This document shows positions 55,516-63,007 of a DNA stretch of 64,000 bases, in pieces. The notes below the pieces were generated by a model, which ran no database searches, had not been told where the DNA came from, and saw nothing but the letters and a program-made list of their open reading frames with translations. Position 1 is the first letter of the stretch. The number at the start of each line of letters is the position of its first letter. Source of the DNA: Sandaracinaceae bacterium (GTDB lineage Bacteria; Myxococcota_A; Polyangia; Polyangiales; Houyiibacteriaceae); NCBI GenBank assembly GCA_016706685.1, contig JADJJE010000003.1, forward strand, positions 310,001-374,000, in the 5' to 3' direction. Both the position numbers and the translations under genes were made by a program.

Positions 55516-56003
55516 GTGGGCCATCGATACTTCTTCAGCTGCGGGCTGATGCTGCTGCCGGCCATGGCCTGGAACGCGGTGCTCGCGGGGCACCTACCAC
55601 CCGCTTTCCAGCCAGCCGAGTTCGATCGCGCGCTGCCACCCGGCTCGTGCTCACCGAGAACGTCCTCCGAGTCTTCGCGCTCGGGCTGCCCTTCTTCATG
55701 CCGCTCGGTGCATCGACGAAGGTTCAACGCCTAGGCCTCGGCCTCTTCGTGGTGGGCACGCTCGTGTACTTCGCGAGCTGGCTCCCGCTGGTCCTGGCGC
55801 CTGAGTCGGCGTGGTCCACTAGCGCGCTGGGATTCCTCGCGCCCGCCTACACGCCTGCGCTCTGGCTCGCAGGGCTGGGCCTCACGGGGCGGGAACTCTT
55901 CATTGGGAAGGCCTACCGCCCGTGGATGTACTTCGCCCTCTCAGCGGCCTTCGTCGCGGCGCACGTCACGCACGCGGCGATCATCTACGCGCGCAACCAC
56001 TGA
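55516..56003 (+). CDS. Small membrane protein, frameshifted
   Basis: From a GTG at 55516, one frame gives MGHRYFFSCGLMLLPAMAWN and a first hydrophobic segment, then ends in a Ser/Arg-rich tail. A second frame from about 55647 continues with LTENVLRVFALGLPFFMPLG, GLGLFVVGTLVYFASWLPLV and further membrane segments to 56003. Adding one base near 55631-55645 joins them into a protein of about 160 residues with four to five helices. I do not recognise it. Confidence 0.6.
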
Positions 56004-56018
56004 GGACTGCAAGGGCCG

Positions 56019-56645
56019 TCACGGCGCGATGCGCGTCTCGATCCCGAAGCCGAGCATGAGGCGGTTCTGGGCCGCGCCACTGAGGGGTCCGTCGAACGCA
56101 TGCTCGAATTCCGAGTCGATGCGCACGTGGATGTTCTCGGTGACCGGGAGCACCAGCCGCAGCGAGACGAACCCGCCGGTGAAGCGGTAGTCCACGCCTG
56201 TCTCGGCGCGCGCTGCCTGGTGGCGAGCCCCGAGCCCGAGCTGGAGGCCCACGCGCTCGTTGTCGAGTACGTGGACACGCAGCGCGCCTCCGAGGTGCGG
56301 GCCCACGGACGCGAGCTGGTCGCTGTTGATGGTGGTGGCCCCGCCGAGGATCTCGGCCGAGAAGATCCAGTAGTACATCCCGACAGCCGCCTCGAGCTGG
56401 TAGCCGAACGAGCCGCCGCCGAGGTTCAGGCTGGAACCGAGCCCCACGCCCACGTAGAGGCCGAGCTCACGCTCGTTGACGATGGGCTCGGGCTCCGGGG
56501 TGACCACGGGGGCCGGAACGGGCTCGGGGGCGGCCATCAGCGCGGGGGGCCCACTCTCGAGCGAAGCGGGCACTGGCGCGCCTTGCGCGAGGGCCGAGAG
56601 GGGAGCGAGGGCGAGCACGGAGAAGAAGATGGCGAGGTTTCGCAT
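56019..56645 (-). CDS. Outer-membrane beta-barrel-like protein
   Basis: 208 residues. A signal peptide (AIFFSVLALAPLSALAQ) and a Pro-rich linker (PEPVPAPVVTPEPEP) precede alternating amphipathic strands such as LGLYVGVGLGSSLNLGGGSF, VGLQLGLGARHQ and GFVSLRLVLPVTENIHVRID. The pattern suits an eight-stranded barrel. No specific function is visible. It converges on the membrane protein gene at 55516. Confidence 0.75.
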   Translation of the reverse strand: MRNLAIFFSVLALAPLSALAQGAPVPASLESGPPALMAAPEPVPAPVVTPEPEPIVNERELGLYVGVGLGSSLNLGGGSFGYQLEAAVGMYYWIFSAEILGGATTINSDQLASVGPHLGGALRVHVLDNERVGLQLGLGARHQAARAETGVDYRFTGGFVSLRLVLPVTENIHVRIDSEFEHAFDGPLSGAAQNRLMLGFGIETRIAP

Positions 56646-56762
56646 GCCCGGAACCTGGGACCCCCATGGTCGGCGGGAAACGGTCCAACCCGTGCCAGTA
56701 GCTGGAACGTTCTCGGCCAGTGGCGGGGGCCTGGAGTGCCCCCAAGAGGAGCTTTTGGCCGC

Positions 56763-57290
56763 TTACTCGAAGGGCTTGCGGCCCACGAGCTGCGCGACCT
56801 CTCGGTCTGGATCCGGGAGGAAGCCCTCAAAGAAGTGGAGCGTGGTCCAGCCCGCGAACAGCTCGGCCAGCTCGCCAGGCTGCAGCAGGAAGTCCGGGTT
56901 GTGCGGCCGCCCGTACCGGGTGTTGCGCTGGGTGAACGTCTCGTAGACCACGAGGCCGCCGGGCAAGATGGACGCTCGGAGGTGCGGCATGAGCGGGCGG
57001 TGCAGGTAGCGGAAGACCAGCGCCGCCGAGAACCGGCGCGCAGCCAGCGGGTCGCCGGTGCCAGCCTCGAGGTCCACCTGCCACGTCTCACCGGGCAGTC
57101 CCTCGGCGTGGAGCTGGTGCGCCACGCTGTCGAGCGCCTCCTGCGAGTGGTCCGCGAACACGACGGGCAAGCCCATGCGCGCCAGGAAGAGGCCGTTCCT
57201 GCCGCTGCCGCAGGCGAGGTCCACGATGGGTCCGAGCGCCGAGGCTTCGATCAGCGCGCCGAGATGCTCGTTCAGCAGCGGCGAGTGCAC
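56763..57290 (-). CDS. Class I SAM-dependent methyltransferase (TehB-like)
   Basis: 175 residues from a GTG at 57290. PIVDLACGSGRNGLFLAR is the SAM-binding motif I, followed by VVFADHSQEALDSVA and FSAALVFRYLHRPLMPHLRA. The size and GSGRNGLFLA resemble TehB-type methyltransferases. Its start shares one base with the stop of the preceding gene (TAGTG), so translation is coupled. Confidence 0.82.
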   Translation of the reverse strand: MHSPLLNEHLGALIEASALGPIVDLACGSGRNGLFLARMGLPVVFADHSQEALDSVAHQLHAEGLPGETWQVDLEAGTGDPLAARRFSAALVFRYLHRPLMPHLRASILPGGLVVYETFTQRNTRYGRPHNPDFLLQPGELAELFAGWTTLHFFEGFLPDPDREVAQLVGRKPFE

Positions 57291-57673
57291 TAGCGCCCGC
57301 CGCGTTGGTCGAGAGCCGAGAGGAAGCTGACCAGCTCCTCGAGCAGCGCGCCATAGCGGCCGTACACGTCAGCGTCCGGCGGCATGCGTTCACCGAGCCG
57401 TCGGTAGAGCACGAGCTCCGCGTCCATTCCCTCGGGACGACCGGGAATGACGATACCGTGACGTGAGAAACGGTGCGAGGCCGCTTGAACGAGTGCTGCC
57501 TCCGCCGTGCGCCGGTCCGAAGCGACATCTCGCAGACCAGCGAGAACACAATCCGCTCCGGGCAGGTCGCTGAGCGCATCGAGACCATCGGTGACGGTGT
57601 CGGGGTCCACGGGGCGTCGCACAGCGTCGAGTGTAGGCAGCTGGGCTTCAGCGGTCGAGGGCTGCATGCGCAC
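57290..57673 (-). CDS. Hypothetical protein, 127 residues
   Basis: No family is recognised. The sequence is mainly helical and ends RYGALLEELVSFLSALDQRG. It overlaps the last 26 nt of the LysR gene upstream and shares one base with the methyltransferase start, so it lies in a compact LysR-hypothetical-methyltransferase run on the minus strand. The exact start is uncertain because an upstream ATG pair (MRMQ) is also possible. Confidence 0.55.
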   Translation of the reverse strand: MRMQPSTAEAQLPTLDAVRRPVDPDTVTDGLDALSDLPGADCVLAGLRDVASDRRTAEAALVQAASHRFSRHGIVIPGRPEGMDAELVLYRRLGERMPPDADVYGRYGALLEELVSFLSALDQRGGR

Positions 57674-58571
57674 TCCGCGCAGCCCCCCGCGCCAGCTGCA
57701 CGAAGGCGCTCACCACCGGGTTGGCGCTGTCCGCGTGCGTGGCCAGGATGAGCGGCAGCGTGGTGCGCGCGGCCACCCGCACGTAGCGCACGCCCTCGGT
57801 GCGCATGGCCTCGAGCGAGGCCGGCACCAGCGCCACGCCCATGCCAGCAGCGGCGAGGTGCACGAGGGACGCCGCGTGACCCGCATGCGCGGCGACGTGC
57901 AGCGGGCGGCCCTCGGCCGCAGCCAAGCGGTCCACCAGCGCGCTCAGGCTGGAGCCGAGCCCCGGCGAGGGCAGCAACAGCGGCAGGTCCAGCAGCGCGG
58001 CCACCGTGATGCGCTTGCGGTGCGCGAGCGGGTGGTCCTCCGGGAACACCGCTATCAGCGGCTCTTGCGCCAGCACCCGGCCCTCGATGCGCGGCGGAAG
58101 CGCGCCGCTGGGCCGCACGAACGCGGCGTCCAGCTCGCGCTCCTCGAGCGCATGCAGCAGCGCAGCCGTGGACCGCTCCACCAGCTCCACCCGCACCTGC
58201 GGCCGTTCTTGGCGCAGCGCGCGCACCAGGCTGGGCACCAGCGGGTGGAACGTGGCGGAGGGCGACGAGCCCAGCCGCAAGCGCCCCTCGAGGCCGCCCG
58301 CGAGCCCACGCGCGCGCATGACCAAATCGTCGAGCTCCACCAGGAGCCGGCGCGCGTCGGCGGCCACCATGCCCGCCGCGTCGGTGGGGTGCATGCGCCG
58401 CCCCTGCCGCACGAAGAGGCGCACGCCCAGGTCGTCTTCCAGCTCGGCGATGGTGCGGCTGAGCGCGGGCTGCGCCACGTGGATGCGGCGCGCGGCCTCG
58501 CGCACGCCACCGGCGTCCAGCACGGCGAGGAACTGGCGCAGGCGGCGGGTGTCGACGTTTGATATCTCCAC
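57648..58571 (-). CDS. LysR-family transcriptional regulator
   Basis: 307 residues from a GTG at 58571. The HTH reads RRLRQFLAVLDAGGVREAAR followed by RIHVAQPALSRTIAELEDDL, the classic LysR form, with an effector domain (GRLRLGSSPSATFHPLVPSL, VFPEDHPLA). It diverges from a methyltransferase gene. The shared 62-nt region contains TATC/GATA dyads that overlap its own start codon, which would fit autorepression and control of the divergent gene. Confidence 0.88.
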   Translation of the reverse strand: MEISNVDTRRLRQFLAVLDAGGVREAARRIHVAQPALSRTIAELEDDLGVRLFVRQGRRMHPTDAAGMVAADARRLLVELDDLVMRARGLAGGLEGRLRLGSSPSATFHPLVPSLVRALRQERPQVRVELVERSTAALLHALEERELDAAFVRPSGALPPRIEGRVLAQEPLIAVFPEDHPLAHRKRITVAALLDLPLLLPSPGLGSSLSALVDRLAAAEGRPLHVAAHAGHAASLVHLAAAGMGVALVPASLEAMRTEGVRYVRVAARTTLPLILATHADSANPVVSAFVQLARGAARSAHAALDR

Positions 58572-58596
58572 GGTATCAACTGGTATCTAACCGATA
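58561..58596. promoter_or_regulatory. Putative LysR binding site between divergent genes
   Basis: GAT-N11-ATC at 58561-58577 is a LysR-type T-N11-A box within an inverted repeat, and TATC-N5-GATA at 58584-58596 gives a second dyad. One covers the LysR start codon; both lie 40-70 nt before the methyltransferase start. AT content is higher here than in the surroundings. Confidence 0.5.
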
Positions 58597-58633
58597 TTGG
58601 CCGGCGCTCAAAGTGGACCGCACAGTGAGCGGC

Positions 58634-59413
58634 ATGAACACACAGCAGAGCTTCGACGCCGGCCGCTCCTTCGACGCGGCCCAGTACCAACAGAACGCCT
58701 CCTTCGTGCCGGCCCTCGGCGACGTGATCCTGGGCTGGCTCGCCCCTCAGCCGGGAGAGCACATCCTGGACCTGGGCGCCGGGGACGGCGTGCTCACCGA
58801 GAAGCTGGTGGCCGCCGGCGCGCACGTGGTGGCGGGTGACGCCTCGCCCTCCATGGTGGCCGCCGCCAAGGCGCGGGGGCTCGACGGGCGCTTGATCGAT
58901 GGCGAAGCGCTCGACTTCGACCAGGCCTTCGATGCCGTCTTCTCGAGCGCGGCGCTGCACTGGATGCCGGACGCGGCGCGGGTCTCGGCGGGTGTGTTCC
59001 GTGCGCTGCGCCCGGGTGGCCGCTTCGTGGCCGAGGCCGGTGGCTTCGGCTGCGTGGCCGCCGTGCGCGTGGCGCTGGCCGACGCCATGGAGCGCGCGGG
59101 CGTGGACGCTACGGGGGCGCACCCCTGGTACTTCCCCACCGCCGAGCATCACCGGGGCGTGCTCGAGCGCGCGGGCTTCGTGGTGGACGAGATCGTGGTG
59201 GTGGCGCGTCCCACGGTGGTGCCAGCGGGCTTTGGCGCGTGGCTCGAGACCTTCGCGAAGGCACAGCTGGCGCGCGTCCCCGCGGAGCAGCGCGCCCACG
59301 TGTTGCGCTGGGCCACCCTGCGCCTCGAGGCCACGCTGCGCGACGAGCAAGGGCGTGATGTCGCGGACTACACACGCCTGCGCTTCATCGCGCGGCGGCC
59401 GGCGGAGGCGTGA
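58634..59413 (+). CDS. Class I SAM-dependent methyltransferase, UbiE/trans-aconitate type
   Basis: 259 residues. GEHILDLGAGDGVLTEKLVA is motif I, followed by VVAGDASPSMVAAAKARG, AFDAVFSSAALHWMPDAARV and RALRPGGRFVAEAGGFG. The pattern SSAALHW is typical of trans-aconitate methyltransferase-like and UbiE-like small-molecule methylases. It is divergent from the LysR gene and probably its target. The ATG at 58634 fits the family N-terminus; a longer frame start at 58559 lies in the operator. Confidence 0.85.
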   Translation: MNTQQSFDAGRSFDAAQYQQNASFVPALGDVILGWLAPQPGEHILDLGAGDGVLTEKLVAAGAHVVAGDASPSMVAAAKARGLDGRLIDGEALDFDQAFDAVFSSAALHWMPDAARVSAGVFRALRPGGRFVAEAGGFGCVAAVRVALADAMERAGVDATGAHPWYFPTAEHHRGVLERAGFVVDEIVVVARPTVVPAGFGAWLETFAKAQLARVPAEQRAHVLRWATLRLEATLRDEQGRDVADYTRLRFIARRPAEA

Positions 59414-59511
59414 GCGCACGGCTCGCGGTGTCACCGGGCTCGAGTCGAGCTGGCGGTGCTGCGAGCCTGCCGATGTCCGGAGTTGTGCTCCACACCGAAG
59501 GTGCGGATGCC

Positions 59512-59540
59512 TTGACGCCCGAGTGGAGTGCCGCTAGCTT
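59512..59540 (+). promoter_or_regulatory. Sigma-70-type promoter of the TetR operon
   Basis: TTGACG (59512-59517), a 17-nt spacer and TAGCTT (59535-59540) form a good promoter. The expected start is about 59547, directly at the edge of the palindrome at 59548. Confidence 0.55.
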
Positions 59541-59547
59541 GCGTTTG

Positions 59548-59563
59548 GTTGAACGTGTTCAAC
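59548..59563. promoter_or_regulatory. Palindromic operator, likely TetR autoregulation site
   Basis: GTTGAAC-GT-GTTCAAC is a perfect 16-bp inverted repeat that begins at the predicted transcription start and ends 20 nt before the TetR ATG. Position and symmetry are those of a TetR-family repressor site. Confidence 0.65.
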
Positions 59564-59583
59564 GAACAAGCAAAGCCCTGCGC

Positions 59584-60261
59584 ATGACCCGCAAACCCGA
59601 GCTCGAAGCGCCAACCGCCGACACCCCGCTGAACCAGCGCGAGGCCGCCAAGCTGGCCACGCAGCAAGCCGTGCTGGCGGCCGCGCGCGACAGCTTCGAG
59701 GAGCTGGGCTTCGAGCGCGCCAACCTGCGCGAGATCGCGGCGCGCGCGGACGTCTCGGCCGGCACGGTGCTGCACTACTACGGAGACAAGCGCGGCCTCC
59801 TGCACGCCGCGCTCTTCGAGGAACTGGACGCGGCGCTCGACCACGCCATCGCCGCGGCACAGGCGGCTCCCACGCTGCTTCGGCAGCTGAACGCGCTCAC
59901 CCGCGCGGTGTTCGCCTACTACAAGGCGCGCCCCAGCCTCTCACGCGTGGCGCTGCGCGAGTCGCTCTTCGCCGACCCACCTTGGGCAGAGCGCTTTGCC
60001 GCGCAGACCACGCGCGTGAGCCAGGCCATCGCGCTGCTGGCCGGGGCCGCGCGCACCCGCGGAGAGCTGCCCGCCAGCACGGACCCCACGCTGCTGTCGG
60101 TCACCTACCTGTCCATCTTCTACTTCGCCCTGATCGCCTGGGTGCAGCAGACCGTCGCCGACCCCGAGGCGCTGGTCGCGGTCCAGCTGCGCCACCTCAT
60201 TCACCCTCCGGAGAACACACCCGATGAGCCCCAGCCTGTTCCGAGACGACGCCGCGCGTGA
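59584..60261 (+). CDS. TetR-family transcriptional regulator
   Basis: 225 residues. The HTH reads LREIAARADVSAGTVLHYYG followed by DKRGLLHAALFEELD, preceded by AARDSFEELGFERAN. The C-terminal ligand domain is helical (SRVALRESLFADPPWAERFA). The ATG at 59584 follows the operator; a longer frame is open upstream but would run through it. It overlaps an alpha/beta-hydrolase gene by 38 nt, so the hydrolase is probably its regulated target and may act on the same ligand. Confidence 0.9.
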   Translation: MTRKPELEAPTADTPLNQREAAKLATQQAVLAAARDSFEELGFERANLREIAARADVSAGTVLHYYGDKRGLLHAALFEELDAALDHAIAAAQAAPTLLRQLNALTRAVFAYYKARPSLSRVALRESLFADPPWAERFAAQTTRVSQAIALLAGAARTRGELPASTDPTLLSVTYLSIFYFALIAWVQQTVADPEALVAVQLRHLIHPPENTPDEPQPVPRRRRA

Positions 60262-61102
60262 GCGCATGGAGGCCTGGTACGAGCGCGTGCGCGAAGCCAT
60301 CCCGACGCCGACCACCAGCCAGACGCTCACTACCAGCTTCGGCGCAACGCACGTGCTGAGCGCGGGCCCCGAAGACGGCCCGCCGCTGGTCGCGCTGCAC
60401 GGCGCCATGGCCAACTCGGCGCTGCTGCTGCGCGAGCTGTGGCACCTGACCAAGGAGCTCCGCGTCCACGTGGTGGACGTGCTGGGCCAGTCCGTGAAGA
60501 GCGCGGACGCCGCGCTGCCGGTCAAGGGCGACGCCCACGGGCGCTGGGTGGGCGAGGTCATGGACCAGCTCGGGCTCGAGCACGCCAACGTGCTGGGCGT
60601 GAGCTGGGGAGGCTTCGCCACGCTGCGCTTTGCCGCGCTCGCGCCCGAGCGCATCGAGCGCATGGCGCTGCTGGTGCCGGCGGGTGTGGTGAACGGGAAG
60701 GTGCTCGAGGGCATCTTCAAGATGGGCATCCCCATGGCGCGCTTCCGGCGATCCCCCACCCAGGCCAACCGCGAGCGCTTCCTGGGGAACCTGCTCACCA
60801 CCACGGACGACGACTGGAGCGACTACCTGAGCGACGCCTTCCAGAGCTACCGCATGAACATGAGCATTCCGCCGCTGGCGAAGCCCGCAGAGTTCGCGCC
60901 GCTGCGCGCGCCGGTCATGGTGATCGCGGCGGCGAACGACTACAGCTTCCCCGGAGACCGCCTGCTGGCGCGCGCCAAAGAGTTGTTCCCCACGCTCACG
61001 CACAGTGAGCTGCTGCCTGGCGCCAAGCACAGCCCACCCACCACGGACGAGTTCCGGGAGTGGCTGGCCGGCAGGCTCGGCGCGTTCTTCGCGGGCGCCT
61101 GA
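60224..61102 (+). CDS. Alpha/beta-hydrolase-fold protein, co-transcribed with TetR
   Basis: 292 residues. PPLVALHGAMANS is the oxyanion-hole region, Ser127 is in the elbow GVSWGGFATLRFAALA, the acid is in VIAAANDYSFPGD and the His in LPGAKHSPP. It matches cytosolic esterases, C-C hydrolases and haloperoxidase-like enzymes. Overlap with the TetR gene suggests one transcript controlled by the palindrome at 59548; the substrate is unknown. Confidence 0.82.
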   Translation: MSPSLFRDDAARERMEAWYERVREAIPTPTTSQTLTTSFGATHVLSAGPEDGPPLVALHGAMANSALLLRELWHLTKELRVHVVDVLGQSVKSADAALPVKGDAHGRWVGEVMDQLGLEHANVLGVSWGGFATLRFAALAPERIERMALLVPAGVVNGKVLEGIFKMGIPMARFRRSPTQANRERFLGNLLTTTDDDWSDYLSDAFQSYRMNMSIPPLAKPAEFAPLRAPVMVIAAANDYSFPGDRLLARAKELFPTLTHSELLPGAKHSPPTTDEFREWLAGRLGAFFAGA

Positions 61103-61129
61103 GCCTCATGGAGCGGGGGCGCTGCTCAG

Positions 61130-61951
61130 TCACCCGCGCGTGACGGGCAGGCCCAGGTGACGCGCCAAGTGATGGGCCACGTGCGGGAACGGCGCGCTGA
61201 GCGGCTCCCGGAGGCTCAGGCGCTCACCCCCGTGCAGCGTCACCCCAACGGTGCCCACGTCCATCCCGGCGATGTCGACGGTGCCCAAGAACACGCTCGC
61301 GATCGCCTCGCGTGGCACCTGCCGCTCGCGGCCGTTGCGCAGCGCCACCACGAGCCCGCTCGGGTGCAACGTGAGGCGCACCAGCTCACGCCGCGCCGCG
61401 CGCAGCGGGAAGGCCACCAGCGCGAAGAGCAGGAACCCAACCAGCAGCGTGGCGCCCACCGCGCCAGCCACGTCGTCGTGGGTCACCGGGGCGGTCTGCG
61501 TCTCCAGCGAGTGAAGCGCGCCGCCCGCGAGCCCCAGCGTGATGCCCGCCGGGAACAGCAGCGAGAACCAGTCGGTCCACGCGGGCAGCCGATAGCGACG
61601 GTGCCACGTGTGCTCCGACCAGGGGGAAGCCACCCACCCGGACGCGCGTGGAGCGGGCTGCGGCCTGCGCGCCATCACCCAGCACGCCACGGTCGCGAGC
61701 GCCCCCAAGAACCCGAGCACCAGCATGGGCGTGGCCGAGTCCCACGCAGCCGGCCCCTCGTAGGTCATGAACGACAGGCCCACGGCCAGCAGACCCAGCG
61801 CGGAGAGCAGCGCCATCAGCCCAGCGAGTATCAGCCAAGCGCCGCGCATGGAGCGCTGGAGCGGCGAGGGACCGTCGTCGGCGCGGGTGGGCCGCCCGGG
61901 CTGTGGCGTGCTCAAGAACTCGTCTCCACCGGGGGAGACTAGCTCACACAC
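61130..61951 (-). CDS. Membrane protein of unknown function
   Basis: 273 residues with four hydrophobic segments (GAWLILAGLMALLSALGLLA, ATPMLVLGFLGALATVACWV, WFSLLFPAGITLGLAGGALH, AVGATLLVGFLLFALVAFPL) and a C-terminal soluble part with HPSGLVVALRNGRERQVPRE, which resembles PH-like photosystem-type domains. No named family is certain. The start could also be an ATG further in (MRGAWLI). Confidence 0.65.
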   Translation of the reverse strand: MCELVSPGGDEFLSTPQPGRPTRADDGPSPLQRSMRGAWLILAGLMALLSALGLLAVGLSFMTYEGPAAWDSATPMLVLGFLGALATVACWVMARRPQPAPRASGWVASPWSEHTWHRRYRLPAWTDWFSLLFPAGITLGLAGGALHSLETQTAPVTHDDVAGAVGATLLVGFLLFALVAFPLRAARRELVRLTLHPSGLVVALRNGRERQVPREAIASVFLGTVDIAGMDVGTVGVTLHGGERLSLREPLSAPFPHVAHHLARHLGLPVTRG

Positions 61952-62027
61952 GCCTGGACACGCTGGTGAACCCGCAAGCCGTGTGCCTGCGGCAGCCGCG
62001 ATGCGCGGGACGCGCTAGTCTGGCGCC

Positions 62028-62393
62028 GTGCAGCTGCTCACTCTGGCCCTAGGGGTCGTTGTCTTGGTCGCGGTCTTCGCGGTGCCCTGGTGGGTGCTCG
62101 GGAGGGCGCGTCGCGCGTCCTCGACGCCGCGCCCTCCGCTTCAGCGCTTGGCCCTCGGCCTTGCCGTGACTGGCGTGGTGATCACCACCGCAGCGCCCGT
62201 GGTCACCGTAGTCCTGCTCGTCGGCAGCTTCAGCGCCGTGGCGGACGCAGACTCGAGCGCCAAAGCGACGCAGCTTGCGCGCGGCATCTCGACCGCGATG
62301 AACTGCGGTGCGTTCGCCATGCTGGGGGGCTGCGTGATCGCGGTGCTAGCGGGGTCGATCCTGCTATGGCAGCGGCGCGCTACGCCCGGCTGA
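62028..62393 (+). CDS. Small membrane protein, unknown function
   Basis: 121 residues from a GTG. Three hydrophobic stretches (LLTLALGVVVLVAVFAVPWW, LALGLAVTGVVITTAAPVVT, GGCVIAVLAGSILLW) are separated by short basic or acidic loops. No family is recognised. It is divergent from the membrane protein at 61130 and convergent with the barrel protein at 62435. Confidence 0.6.
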   Translation: MQLLTLALGVVVLVAVFAVPWWVLGRARRASSTPRPPLQRLALGLAVTGVVITTAAPVVTVVLLVGSFSAVADADSSAKATQLARGISTAMNCGAFAMLGGCVIAVLAGSILLWQRRATPG

Positions 62394-62434
62394 GTGAGCC
62401 GCTGCGCGCCGCAGGTCGCCAGCCCGTGAGCGGC

Positions 62435-63007
62435 TCAGAGGCCGTACTCGACGCTGACCGCCACGCGGTACTGCACCTCCACCAGCACCGGGTGGCGCAG
62501 CACGGGCGCCTCCACCACCAGGCTCAGCAGGTCGAGCTGCACCGTGGCGCGACGCAGCACGGGGTAGCGCAGGCTGGTGGGCCGGATGGCCAGGTAGAGA
62601 CCCGTGGCGCCCCGATCATCCAGCACCTGATCCTGCAGGAGGATGGAGACCCCCACGGCGACGGACGCGCTGACCCGGCCGCGTGCGAAGAGCAGCTCGC
62701 TGCCCACCGCGAGGTTGAGCACCCCGGTGGTGTAGTCCACGTCCAGCTCGCTGACGATCCAGTGGTCGCGGTCCACCAGCCCGAACACGCCGTAGCGGCC
62801 CCAGCGGCGCCCGGCACGGACGCCGTAGCCGAAGCGCGGCAAGACGGTGGAGCGGTCCTGCAGGTCGCCGAAGAACGAGCCGTGCAGCTCGGCGCCCAGC
62901 CACACGTCGCGCCTCTCAGCGCCGCTCGGGTTGGGATCGGCCTGCGCGGCCGCGGAACACGGAGCCAACAGGACCAGCGCCGCCAGCGCGAGGGCGCGGC
63001 GCGTCAT
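62435..63007 (-). CDS. Outer-membrane beta-barrel-like protein
   Basis: 190 residues with a signal peptide (LALAALVLLAPCSAAAQ). Amphipathic strands follow (RDVWLGAELHGSFFGDLQDR, RFGYGVRAGRRWGRYGVFGL, ARGRVSASVAVGVSILLQD, QLDLLSLVVEAPVL). The C-terminal aromatic/hydrophobic residues (VAVSVEYGL) fit a barrel. The ATG overlaps the stop of the gene upstream (ATGA), so it is probably co-translated with the MYXO-CTERM-like protein. Confidence 0.7.
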   Translation of the reverse strand: MTRRALALAALVLLAPCSAAAQADPNPSGAERRDVWLGAELHGSFFGDLQDRSTVLPRFGYGVRAGRRWGRYGVFGLVDRDHWIVSELDVDYTTGVLNLAVGSELLFARGRVSASVAVGVSILLQDQVLDDRGATGLYLAIRPTSLRYPVLRRATVQLDLLSLVVEAPVLRHPVLVEVQYRVAVSVEYGL

